24,251 nucleotides of DNA, taken from contig DATKEH010000061.1 in the NCBI GenBank assembly GCA_035546355.1, positions 1 through 24,251 on the forward strand, read 5' to 3'. Below are positions 15,002-22,309 of the stretch, piece by piece. The position numbers and the translations under genes were made by a program. The notes beneath the pieces are model-generated. The model saw nothing but the letters and a program-made list of their open reading frames with translations, made no database searches and was not told where the DNA came from. The stretch is from DATKEH01 sp035546355. Its GTDB lineage: Bacteria; Acidobacteriota; Thermoanaerobaculia; Multivoradales; JAIOJS01. How positions within the stretch are numbered: the stretch's first letter is position 1; each line of letters starts with the position of its first letter.

Positions 15002-15219
15002 CTCGACTCCGCCCTGGTTCCGCGCGATTTTCCTGACTCCATCGCCAGTTAGCGCTAATTCCTTGAAGTGGATTGTAACCCAATCGGCCGCAACCGCGAA
15101 AAGTGCACGGGAAAACGGCCACGCCCAACCAGCGGCGCCGCCGCGAGGGCGCGGGAGGGGCGTCGGCGCGACGGCCTAGACAGGGAGAAGAGGGCGCGGG
15201 GGGTCAGGGGAGGGACGAG
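15002..15219. promoter_or_regulatory. Amidase promoter region
   Basis: Gene-free gap between amidase start and the PilT stop. On the minus strand TACAAT at 15077-15072 is a 5-of-6 -10 box; 17 bases upstream only TTCGCG is found, so the -35 is weak. A transcript would start near 15065 and have a leader of about 60 bases. The palindrome TTAGCGCTAA (15049-15058) lies just after this point. The left part is AT-richer than its surroundings, and 15160-15219 reads C-rich and G-poor on the minus strand. Confidence 0.4.
15049..15058. promoter_or_regulatory. Palindrome TTAGCGCTAA in amidase leader
   Basis: Perfect 10-base palindrome located 14-23 bases downstream of the amidase -10 box, a usual position for a repressor operator or roadblock. 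It stands out in a GC-rich region. The binding protein is unknown. Confidence 0.35.
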
Positions 15220-15244
15220 GACCGGCGACGAAACGCCGCCGGCC
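15220..15244 (-). terminator. Hairpin after pilT-like gene
   Basis: Reading the minus strand, GGCCGGCGGCG, loop TTT, CGTCGCCGGTC: 11 pairs including two G-U, starting 3 bases after the TGA stop. No T-run follows, but the next ~55 bases are C-rich and G-poor, as in Rho-loading sites, so termination may be Rho-dependent with the hairpin guarding the 3' end. Confidence 0.45.
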
Positions 15245-15247
15245 ATC

Positions 15248-16675
15248 TCATCGGAAGATCCCCGTCTTCTTCTCCGGCTCGCCGCCCATCAGCCGCTGAT
15301 TGAGCTCCTTGATCCGCTCCATCAGCTTCTCGATCTTCTGCTGCGCCTCGTCCTTGAGCCGCTTGAAGTCGCCGCGCATCTTCTCTATCTCCTGGTGCAG
15401 CTCGGCGATCCGCTCCTCGTTCTCCTGGAGCCGCTCGTCGCGCCCCTCGAGCTCGGCCTGGAGACGTTTGACCTCCTGCTGCTTCTCGCGCAACTGCAGC
15501 TTCTGCTTCTCCTCCTGCTCTTCGTAGAGCTTCTTGAACTGTTGCAGCTGGACGATCTCGGAGAAGTCGGCGGTCGAGGGGCTCATGTCCGTACCTCGCG
15601 ATTCCAGGTTGGGGAACATCTTGCGCAACTTGAGGGAGAGATCGCCTGGATCGGGGGACTCCCGCATCGCCGTCTCGTAGCTGATCGTGCCGTGCACCAT
15701 CAGCGCGAGCAGCGACTGGTTCATCGACTGCATGCGGAAATAACCGACCGACGACTCGACCTCGTCGAGCAGCTCCGCGGTCTGCCCTTTTTCGATCAGA
15801 TTGGCGATCTTGGGAGAGGTGCGCATGATCTCCAGGGCGGCGATGCGGCCCTCGACGTCCTGCCGCTGCACCAGCTTCATCGACACCACGCCCTTGAGCA
15901 CCTGGGCCAGCTGGATCCGCACCTGCGCCTGCTGGTTGGGGGGGAAGCTGTCGAGGATGCGATCCACCGACTGGGTGGCGCTGTTGGTGTGGAGGGTGGA
16001 GAACACCAGGTGTCCGGTCTCCGCCGCGGTGATGACCGTGCTGACGGTCTCGGGGTCGCGCATCTCACCGACCATGATCACGTCCGGATCCTGGCGCATG
16101 GCGTTGCGCAGCGCCTCGGTGAACTGCATCGTGTCGGTACCCACCTCCCGCTGCGCGACGCTGGCGACCCCGTCGCTGAACAGGAACTCCATCGGGTCCT
16201 CGATGGTGATGATGTGGACCGGCTGGGTCTGGGAGATGTGCTTGATCAGCGCCGCTAGGGTGGTCGACTTGCCGCTGCCGGTGGGCCCCGTGACCAGCAC
16301 CAGCCCCATCGGCAGCTGGCAGAAGTCGAGCAGGATGTCCGGCAGCTCGAGCTCCTCGACGGCCTTGATGTTGAACGGGATGAGTCGGAAGGCGGCGGCC
16401 AGCGTGCCCCGCTGCATGTAGATGTTGCCGCGGAAGCGGGCCAGGCCGTGGACTCCGTAACCGATGTCGACCGCCAGCGTCCGCTCGAGCCGCTCCTTCT
16501 GCGCCGGCGTCAGGATGGCCGCGACCATCTCCTGGATGTCGCCGGGGTTGAGCGGCTCGGCCTGCAGGGGCACCAGCCGCCCGTTGACACGCAGCAACGG
16601 CGGTCGGGTCGGCTTCAGATGGAGATCCGAAGCTCCCTGCTTCGTCATCACGCGCAGGAGCTCGTCGAGCAGCAT
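15248..16675 (-). CDS. PilT/PilU-like pilus retraction ATPase with C-terminal coiled coil
   Basis: 475-residue secretion-type ATPase, about 100 longer than PilT. The N-terminal domain begins MLLDELLRVMTKQGASDLHL; Walker A GPTGSGKS is at 130-137; the Asp box IEDPMEFLF is near 158; the Walker B and catalytic stretch DVIMVGEMRDPETV is at 198-211; and the His box TGHLVFSTLHTNSA is at 220-233. These features fit type IV pilus retraction. The AIRNLI-type helix of PilT is replaced by KIANLIEKG, and GTISYETAMRESPDPGDL is more PilU-like. Residues ~375-462 are a strongly charged heptad-like coiled coil (QQFKKLYEEQEEKQ; EERIAELHQEIEKMRGDFKR), ending GEPEKKTGIFR. Ordinary PilT/PilU end near residue 350-370. 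Start ATG 16675 fits the family N-terminus. The gene follows lexA by 38 bases in the same direction. No other pilus gene lies in the window. Confidence 0.93.
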   Translation of the reverse strand: MLLDELLRVMTKQGASDLHLKPTRPPLLRVNGRLVPLQAEPLNPGDIQEMVAAILTPAQKERLERTLAVDIGYGVHGLARFRGNIYMQRGTLAAAFRLIPFNIKAVEELELPDILLDFCQLPMGLVLVTGPTGSGKSTTLAALIKHISQTQPVHIITIEDPMEFLFSDGVASVAQREVGTDTMQFTEALRNAMRQDPDVIMVGEMRDPETVSTVITAAETGHLVFSTLHTNSATQSVDRILDSFPPNQQAQVRIQLAQVLKGVVSMKLVQRQDVEGRIAALEIMRTSPKIANLIEKGQTAELLDEVESSVGYFRMQSMNQSLLALMVHGTISYETAMRESPDPGDLSLKLRKMFPNLESRGTDMSPSTADFSEIVQLQQFKKLYEEQEEKQKLQLREKQQEVKRLQAELEGRDERLQENEERIAELHQEIEKMRGDFKRLKDEAQQKIEKLMERIKELNQRLMGGEPEKKTGIFR

Positions 16676-16713
16676 CGGGTGTCGCCGATGTTATCAGGCA
16701 GCCCGGAGGTCCG

Positions 16714-17340
16714 CTAGAATCGCCGCATCAGCCCCACCACCACGCCCTGGACTCGCACTTCCGGCGCCGGCACTCGCAGCGGCGCCATCGCCGGGTTGGC
16801 GGGCTGCAGCCGCACCAGGGCGCCCTCGGGATAGAGCCGCTTCAGCGTCGCCTCGCTGCCGACCAGGGCGACGACCATCTCCCCCGGCTGGGCGATGTCG
16901 CGACGCTGCACCACCACCAGGTCGCCGTCGTGGATCCCCTCGTCGATCATCGAGTCGCCGACGACCTGCAGCACGTAATGGTCCCCCTGCCCCCGCAGCA
17001 GGTGCCGAGGGACGGCAAGCTGCTCGTCGCCCGGCCACGCCTGGATCGGCCGCCCCGCGGCGATACGGCCGAAGAAGGGCACTTCGCGGAGCGCGCCGGC
17101 GGCGGGCTCGGCCTCCTCCACCGCCAGGCGCAGGCCCCGCTTCTGGTTCGCCTCCCCCTCGATATAACCCTTGCGCCGCAGCAGCTTGAGGTGCTTGTGC
17201 ACCGTACCGTAGGAGGAGTACCCGAAGCGCTCGCAGATCTCGCGATGAGTCGGCGGCAGACCCCGCTCGCGCTGGAACTCCGCAAAGTACTCGAGGATCG
17301 CCTTTTGCCGCTCGGTGAGCGGTGCACGGGGTCCGGCCAT
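16714..17340 (-). CDS. lexA: LexA repressor
   Basis: 208-residue SOS repressor and self-cleaving peptidase S24 protein (family length ~200). The winged helix-turn-helix (residues 1-70) has LTERQKAILEYFAEF, PPTHREICERFGYSS and GTVHKHLKLLRRKGYI. The linker contains the cleavage site Ala95-Gly96 (GRIAAGRPI). The catalytic Ser130 (VVGDSMID) and Lys167 (ATLKRLY) are both present, so RecA-stimulated autocleavage is expected. ATG 17340 lies 6 bases from a TATCCT -10 box, with no ribosome binding site, so the mRNA is probably leaderless. The recognition helix (THREICERFGYSSYGTVHKH) differs from E. coli LexA, so the operator should differ. A TTACGCC direct repeat lies in its own promoter. pilT-like follows downstream. 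Confidence 0.95.
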   Translation of the reverse strand: MAGPRAPLTERQKAILEYFAEFQRERGLPPTHREICERFGYSSYGTVHKHLKLLRRKGYIEGEANQKRGLRLAVEEAEPAAGALREVPFFGRIAAGRPIQAWPGDEQLAVPRHLLRGQGDHYVLQVVGDSMIDEGIHDGDLVVVQRRDIAQPGEMVVALVGSEATLKRLYPEGALVRLQPANPAMAPLRVPAPEVRVQGVVVGLMRRF

Positions 17341-17346
17341 GGCGGC

Positions 17347-17375
17347 AGGATAGGCGTAACGAGGGCGTAAGTCAA
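17347..17375 (-). promoter_or_regulatory. lexA promoter with direct-repeat candidate operator
   Basis: Minus strand TTGACT (17375-17370), a 17-base spacer, TATCCT (17352-17347), then 6 bases to the lexA ATG. The spacer holds TTACGCC, four bases, TTACGCC (17370-17353), a direct repeat with an 11-base period, i.e. one helical turn. Known LexA operators of alphaproteobacteria are direct repeats with the same period. Promoter seen directly; operator role is inference. Confidence 0.6.
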
Positions 17376-17383
17376 GCCGCTGA

Positions 17384-17389
17384 TATGCT
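17384..17389 (+). promoter_or_regulatory. Candidate -10 box of M16 peptidase genes
   Basis: TATGCT, 11 bases before ATG 17401, with no recognisable -35 and no ribosome binding site before the start. The gene pair shares the 60-base intergenic region with lexA. Confidence 0.3.
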
Positions 17390-17400
17390 CCGCCGCGCCC

Positions 17401-18672
17401 ATGGACCAGGCCGCGGCTCCTCCCCTCGCCGTCGAGCAGCACACTCTGGGGAACGGCCTGCGGGTCGTGCTCGCCCAGGATCCGGCCCTCCCTCTGGTGG
17501 CGGTCAACATCTGGTACCACGTCGGTTCGCGCAACGAGCGCCCGGGGCGTACCGGGTTCGCCCACCTCTTCGAGCACATGCTCTTCCAGGGCAGCCAGCA
17601 CGTCGGCACCAACGACCACTTCCGCTACGTGCAGCAGGCCGGCGGCGTGGCCAACGGCTCCACCTGGTACGACCGTACCAACTATTACGAAACGCTGCCG
17701 GCCCACCAGCTGGAGCTCGGCCTGTGGCTCGAATCCGACCGCATGGGCTATCTGCTGCCGGCGATGACCGCGGAGAAGCTCGAGACCCAGCGGCAGGTGG
17801 TGATGAACGAGCGGCGGCAGCGGGTGGAGAACCAGCCCTACGGCCGCGCCTTCGAGCGGGTCCACGAGCTGCTCTACCCGGCGCAGCACCCCTACCACTG
17901 GCCGGTGATCGGCTACATGGAGGACATCGCCGCCGCCACCCTGGAGGACGTCCAGACGTTCTTCCGCACCTGGTACACGCCGAACAACGCGGTGCTGACG
18001 CTGGCCGGCGCGATCGACCCGCCAGCGGCCCTCGGCCTCGTCGACCACTACTTCGGCGACATCCCCGCCGGCCCGGCACCGCAGCCGGCGCCGCCGCCGC
18101 CGCTGCCGGTGGGCGGCGGGCGCCGCGAGGAGCTCGCCGACGACGTGCAGCTCGCCCGGCTGTACCTGGCGTTCCATGGGCCAGCCTACGGCGCCGATGA
18201 CTGGTATGCCGGCGACCTGCTGGCGACGGTGCTCACCGGCGGGCGCTCGAGCCCCATGTACCGCGACCTGGTCCACGGCCGACAGCTGGCGCAGGACGTG
18301 GCGCTGTTCGTGCTGCCCACCGAGCTCTCGGCCACGGTGGCGCTGGTGGCGACGGCGCGGCCCGAGGTGTCGCCGGCGACCCTGGAGGCGGCCCTGTGGG
18401 AGCATCTGCAGCGGGCCGCCGCCGGCCCGCCCGCCGCCGAGGGGCTGGAGCGGGCCCACAATCGCCTGCTGACCAGCCACTACCAGAGTCTGCAGGAGGT
18501 CGACCAGCGGGCGGATCAGCTGTCGCAGCACGCCCTGTACTTCGGCGACCCCGCCGGCATGGCGCGCGAGGTGGAGCGCTACCTCGCCGTCGACGGCGCA
18601 GCGCTGGCGACCTTCGCCGCCGGCCACCTGCGCCCGCAGCAGGCGGTCACCGTGACCGTGGTCCCACGATGA
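17401..18672 (+). CDS. M16 zinc peptidase, catalytic subunit
   Basis: 423-residue insulinase-family (M16B, PqqL/MPP-beta-like) metallopeptidase. The inverted zinc motif HxxEH is at 55-59 (FAHLFEHMLFQG), with the third ligand expected at Glu137 (VVMNERRQ). The N-terminus LAVEQHTLGNGLRVVLAQDP and the NGSTWYDRTNYYETLPA segment are typical. The C-terminal half (GGRSSPMYRDLVHGRQLAQD) lacks the Arg-Tyr substrate-binding signature that the partner supplies. No signal peptide is visible, so it may act in the cytoplasm, or export depends on an unseen route. It overlaps the next gene as ATGA. Divergent from lexA; SOS control is possible but not shown. Confidence 0.93.
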   Translation: MDQAAAPPLAVEQHTLGNGLRVVLAQDPALPLVAVNIWYHVGSRNERPGRTGFAHLFEHMLFQGSQHVGTNDHFRYVQQAGGVANGSTWYDRTNYYETLPAHQLELGLWLESDRMGYLLPAMTAEKLETQRQVVMNERRQRVENQPYGRAFERVHELLYPAQHPYHWPVIGYMEDIAAATLEDVQTFFRTWYTPNNAVLTLAGAIDPPAALGLVDHYFGDIPAGPAPQPAPPPPLPVGGGRREELADDVQLARLYLAFHGPAYGADDWYAGDLLATVLTGGRSSPMYRDLVHGRQLAQDVALFVLPTELSATVALVATARPEVSPATLEAALWEHLQRAAAGPPAAEGLERAHNRLLTSHYQSLQEVDQRADQLSQHALYFGDPAGMAREVERYLAVDGAALATFAAGHLRPQQAVTVTVVPR

Positions 18673-20039
18673 TCTCCGCCCTCGATCGCTCGCGGCCGCC
18701 GCGACCGCGCCAGCCGCTCCCCTTCCGCTTCCCCCCTTTCGTCCACCGTCCGCTGCTGCCCGGGCTCGACCTCTACGCCGCCCCCCTCGCACGCGCGCCC
18801 CTGCTCTCCCTGGAGCTGCTCCTTCCCGGCGGCGCGCAAGCGGATCCGGCCGGTCGCGCCGGGCTCGCCACCTTCACCGCGGCCCTGCTCGACGAAGGCA
18901 CGGCGACTCGCAGCGGCCCGGAGATCGCCGACTGGGTGGAGCGGCTCGGCGGCGCGCTGGCCACCTCGGCCGATTGGAACGTCGCCTATGCCGCTTGCAC
19001 CGTGCTCTCCAAGCACCTGCGCACCGGCCTCGACCTGCTGGCCGACGTTTCGCTGGCGCCCTCCTTCCCCGACGACGAAGTGGAGCGGCTGCGGCGCCGG
19101 CGACGCGCCGACCTCCTGCGGCGCCGCAGCCAACCCGCGGCGCTGGCGGACGAGGCACTGGCCCGGGCGCTGTATGGCGCGGGCCCCTACGGCTATCCGC
19201 TCGCGGGCCGGGACGGGGACGTGGCGACGATCCGGCGAGAGGAGGCCGCGGGCTTCTGGCGCGACCGCCTGTGCCGCGGCGGCGCCACCCTGGTGGCCGC
19301 GGGAGACCTCGACGTCGCGGCCCTGGAGAGCCGGGCCCGCGAGGTGTTCGCCGCCTGGCCGGCCGCGGCGCCGCCCCCACCGCCGTCCGTGGTCCCACAG
19401 GAGCTGGCGGGAATCGAGGTGCACCTCGTGGATCGCGCCGGCGCGGCGCAGACAGAGCTGCGCGTCGGCCACCCGGGCCCGCCGTGCAACCATCCCGAGC
19501 GCATCCCGCTGGGGGTCCTGAACTCGCTGCTGGGCGGCAAGTTCACCAGCCGGATCAACCTCAACCTGCGGGAGCGCCACGGCTACACCTACGGTGCCCA
19601 CAGCAGCTTCTCCAATCGCCTCGGCCCGGGGCCCTTCCAGGTGGCCGCCGCCGTCGCCACCGAGGTGGCCGGCGCGGCCGTCCGCGAGGTGCTCGCCGAG
19701 CTGCAGCGCCTGCAGCAGGAGCCGGTTGCCGAGGAGGAGCTGGCCGACACCGTCCTCTACCTCGAAGGCGTCTTTCCCTATACCCTGCAGACCGTCGAGA
19801 GCGTGGCCCAGCGACTGGCGCAGCTCGCCGTCTTCGGCCTTCCCGACGCCTACTTCGACGGCTACCGCGAGCGCCTCCGGTCGGTGTCCCGCGAGGATCT
19901 GCTGCGGCTGGCGCGCGAGCACCTGCGACCCGACCGCCTGGTGGTCGCCGCGGTGGGCCCGGCCGACGAGCTCCGCCCGCAACTGGCGGACCTGGGGCAG
20001 CTGCACCTGGCGGCTCCCCCGGTCGACACCGGGGCTTGA
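18669..20039 (+). CDS. M16 peptidase-like partner subunit, no zinc site
   Basis: 456-residue M16 homologue. Where the zinc motif should be (GRAGLATFTAALLDEGT) there is no HxxEH, so it cannot be an active peptidase alone. It keeps the C-terminal signature LNLRERHGYTYGAHSSF, the R/Y motif that binds substrate carbonyls. This matches the MPP-alpha/beta and M16B heterodimer plan: subunit one cleaves, subunit two shapes the chamber. The N-terminus (MISALDRSRPPRPRQPLPF) is Arg/Pro-rich, and no signal peptide is seen. ATG 18669 overlaps the previous stop, so 1:1 translation is likely. The stop lies 4 bases from the convergent kinase stop. Confidence 0.92.
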   Translation: MISALDRSRPPRPRQPLPFRFPPFVHRPLLPGLDLYAAPLARAPLLSLELLLPGGAQADPAGRAGLATFTAALLDEGTATRSGPEIADWVERLGGALATSADWNVAYAACTVLSKHLRTGLDLLADVSLAPSFPDDEVERLRRRRRADLLRRRSQPAALADEALARALYGAGPYGYPLAGRDGDVATIRREEAAGFWRDRLCRGGATLVAAGDLDVAALESRAREVFAAWPAAAPPPPPSVVPQELAGIEVHLVDRAGAAQTELRVGHPGPPCNHPERIPLGVLNSLLGGKFTSRINLNLRERHGYTYGAHSSFSNRLGPGPFQVAAAVATEVAGAAVREVLAELQRLQQEPVAEEELADTVLYLEGVFPYTLQTVESVAQRLAQLAVFGLPDAYFDGYRERLRSVSREDLLRLAREHLRPDRLVVAAVGPADELRPQLADLGQLHLAAPPVDTGA

Positions 20040-20043
20040 GACG

Positions 20044-22065
20044 CTACTGCACCCGGGCGGTCATCGACCCGTCGGCGCGCAGGTGGATCCGCAGCAATGG
20101 ATCGCTGCCCTCGACGAGGGTCTCGTCGAGGATCGCCACCTCCGGCGCCCTGCCGGGGGGAGCCGCGTAGATCCGCAGCGTAATCCCTCCCGCGGGGACG
20201 GTCCGCGCCGCCTCGATCCGGCCCGCCCGCGGCTCCGTCTTGAAGACGCCCTTCTTCTCGTAGAACCGGAAGGGCTCGCGCAGGATCTGCTGCGAGCCGG
20301 CGTAGACGGTGAGGACGCCCTCGGGCAGCTCGGTGAGGAAGTCGATGCGCAGCGTGACGTCGCGCGGCTCAGAGGCGGTCGGCGGCGGCGGGGCGGCCGC
20401 GGGGGCTTCGGAGGAGAACGGCGGCGGCTCCGGCTCGGACGAAGGCCGACGACCCTCCTCGGGCAGCGCGGCGCTGCGCGACCGGGTCGGCGGCGGCGGC
20501 GGCTCGGGGGCGGTCGCCGCCGCCACCAGCTCCTCCGCATCCGGCCGCTCCGGGTCCAGGGCGAGCGCCTGGCGGGCGAGCTGCTCGGCCTCCTGCCGAC
20601 GGCCTTCCGCCAGCGCCTGGCGCGCGCCCGCCAGGAGCGATGCGACCTGCTGCTCGCGGGCCGCCAGCCGCCGCTCAACCGTGAGTTGGCGCTCGATCTC
20701 GCCCTCCAGTGCCCGCAGCCCCGGGTCGTCGGGCGCCAGCGCCAGTCCCCGGCGCACCTGGCGCAAGGCCGCCTGTGGGCGTCCGGCGTCGAGCTCGCCG
20801 CGGGCCACCTGGAGGAAGGGCAGCGCCTGCGCCCGCTGTACCTCCTCCGGCCGCGGGCGTTCGACCGGTGGTTGCTGCAAGGTCACCCACAGCCCGGCCA
20901 GCGCCGCCAGCAGCAGCGCTGCAGCGGCCGCGGCAGCAGCGATCACCAGGGCTCGCCGGGGGCGCTCGCCGCCCGCGGCCGGAGGTGCCTGGCTGGTGGA
21001 AGGCAGGGGAACCGGTGGCGGCAGGTGGAGGGTGGGGTCGGTCTCTGTCGCTCCCCGCGCGCCGGCCGCGACCGCGTACGGCGTCATGTCCTGGGTCTCC
21101 GCGCCCGGGTCTTCGGCCGCCGGCGAAGCGTCCGGCAGGGGTGGCAACTCGGGCACGGTCGGCGGGTCCAAGCCAGGGCCCGGCTCGGGGAGACTCGCCG
21201 CCGCCGCCCCCAGAGCCCCTGCGGAAGCCTCCCAGGCGGCCAGCTCGAGCGCCGCCGCCATCTCGCCGGCGGTCGGATAGCGGTCCCTCGGTTCCTTCTC
21301 CATGGCGCGCTGCAACACCGTCACCACCGACGCCGGAATCTCGGGGGCGTAGTGCTGCGGGGGCGCGAACCCCTCGTAGACGATGCGATGGCTGACCATC
21401 GACAGGTTGTCCCCCTGGAACGGCTTGGCGCGCGTGAGCATCTCGTACAACACCACGCCCAGAGAGAAGATGTCGGTGCGGTGGTCGAAGTCGCGGCCCA
21501 GGATCCGCTCCGGCGCCATGTAGTTCGGAGTACCCAGCAGCTGCCCCTCCTGGGTCAGGTCGGAGGTGTTGAGCCGCGCGATCCCGAAATCGGTGATCTT
21601 CACCTGGCCGTCGGCGGTGAGGATGACGTTGGCGGGCTTGATGTCGCGGTGGATGACGCCCTTGCCATGGGCGTAGTCCAGGGCGTCCGCGATCTGCGAC
21701 ACGATCCGGCTGACGTCGCCGAGGGGCAGCGGCTCGCCACCGCGGAGGATCTCCTTCAGATTGGTGCCGCGGACGTACTCCATGGCGATGAACGTCCCCG
21801 CGCGCTCGCCGAGGTCGACCACGTCGTGGACGGTGACGATGTTGGGGTGGGAGAGGATGCCGGCGCTCTGCGCCTCCCGCATGAAGCGAGTCCGGAACTC
21901 CTGGAGCTCCCTGTCCCGTGGCGAGAAGCCGATGCGGAACGTCTTCAGCGCCACCAGGCGACCGATCAGGGGGTCGCGAGCGAGGTAGACGACGCCCATG
22001 GCGCCCCGCCCGATCTCGTCGATGATCTCGTAGCGCCCGAGGCTGCTGGGTAGTGGCGAGGCCAT
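20044..22065 (-). CDS. Hanks-type Ser/Thr protein kinase with TPR region
   Basis: 673-residue membrane-anchored kinase. The catalytic domain (residues ~10-275) has GRGAMGVVYLARD, Lys41 in VALKTF, HRDIKPANVIL with Asp141 (an RD kinase), DFG at 159-161 and the APE motif in NYMAPERIL, so it should be active. A Pro/Ala-rich linker leads to a membrane helix (372-396, RALVIAAAAAAAALLLAALAG). Outside the membrane there are two to three TPR-like repeats (ARGELDAGRPQAALRQVRRG; AEGRRQEAEQLARQALALDP) to about residue 525, a Pro-rich stretch, and a C-terminal beta domain (570-673) with TLRIDFLTELPEGVLTVYAG. No PASTA repeats. This is a sensor-kinase architecture common in Acidobacteriota and Myxococcota. 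Its natural eraser could be the PP2C at 5545-6324. Start ATG 22065. Confidence 0.92.
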   Translation of the reverse strand: MASPLPSSLGRYEIIDEIGRGAMGVVYLARDPLIGRLVALKTFRIGFSPRDRELQEFRTRFMREAQSAGILSHPNIVTVHDVVDLGERAGTFIAMEYVRGTNLKEILRGGEPLPLGDVSRIVSQIADALDYAHGKGVIHRDIKPANVILTADGQVKITDFGIARLNTSDLTQEGQLLGTPNYMAPERILGRDFDHRTDIFSLGVVLYEMLTRAKPFQGDNLSMVSHRIVYEGFAPPQHYAPEIPASVVTVLQRAMEKEPRDRYPTAGEMAAALELAAWEASAGALGAAAASLPEPGPGLDPPTVPELPPLPDASPAAEDPGAETQDMTPYAVAAGARGATETDPTLHLPPPVPLPSTSQAPPAAGGERPRRALVIAAAAAAAALLLAALAGLWVTLQQPPVERPRPEEVQRAQALPFLQVARGELDAGRPQAALRQVRRGLALAPDDPGLRALEGEIERQLTVERRLAAREQQVASLLAGARQALAEGRRQEAEQLARQALALDPERPDAEELVAAATAPEPPPPPTRSRSAALPEEGRRPSSEPEPPPFSSEAPAAAPPPPTASEPRDVTLRIDFLTELPEGVLTVYAGSQQILREPFRFYEKKGVFKTEPRAGRIEAARTVPAGGITLRIYAAPPGRAPEVAILDETLVEGSDPLLRIHLRADGSMTARVQ

Positions 22066-22309
22066 GGTGGAAGCCGACGTCGGATGATTTTAGCAGCAGC
22101 CCCAGGGCCGCCCCTCCGAGGGAGGGGAGCGCCGAAGCGCATGGTATATTGCGCCTCCATTGAGCCGGACCCGCGTACGCCCCCAGCTCCCACATAGCAC
22201 CGGCGCGGCGGTACCTCAGAGCAGCGCTGCGCCCCAGGCTGGTGGGCGCTGCGATGGCCGGGCCGCCCCGGGCTCGCCCTGAGCCCTCGCTTCCGGACGG
22301 AGGTACTGC
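22066..22309. promoter_or_regulatory. Divergent promoter region of kinase and EF-G2 genes
   Basis: 244-base gene-free gap. On the minus strand TAAAAT (22092-22087) is a good -10 for the kinase; the -35 position is occupied by a perfect inverted repeat CCCCTCC/GGAGGGG (22111-22127). On the plus strand TATATT (22145-22150) is a -10 candidate for EF-G2, with no clear -35. A hairpin GCGCCC/GGGCGC extended by three pairs past a T-T mismatch (22225-22253) sits in the EF-G2 leader. Elements are seen directly; roles are inference. Confidence 0.35.

Noticed and set aside
13235..15052. 605-codon plus-strand frame opposite the amidase gene
   Set aside because: It is exactly antisense to a well-supported amidase and lacks any motif.
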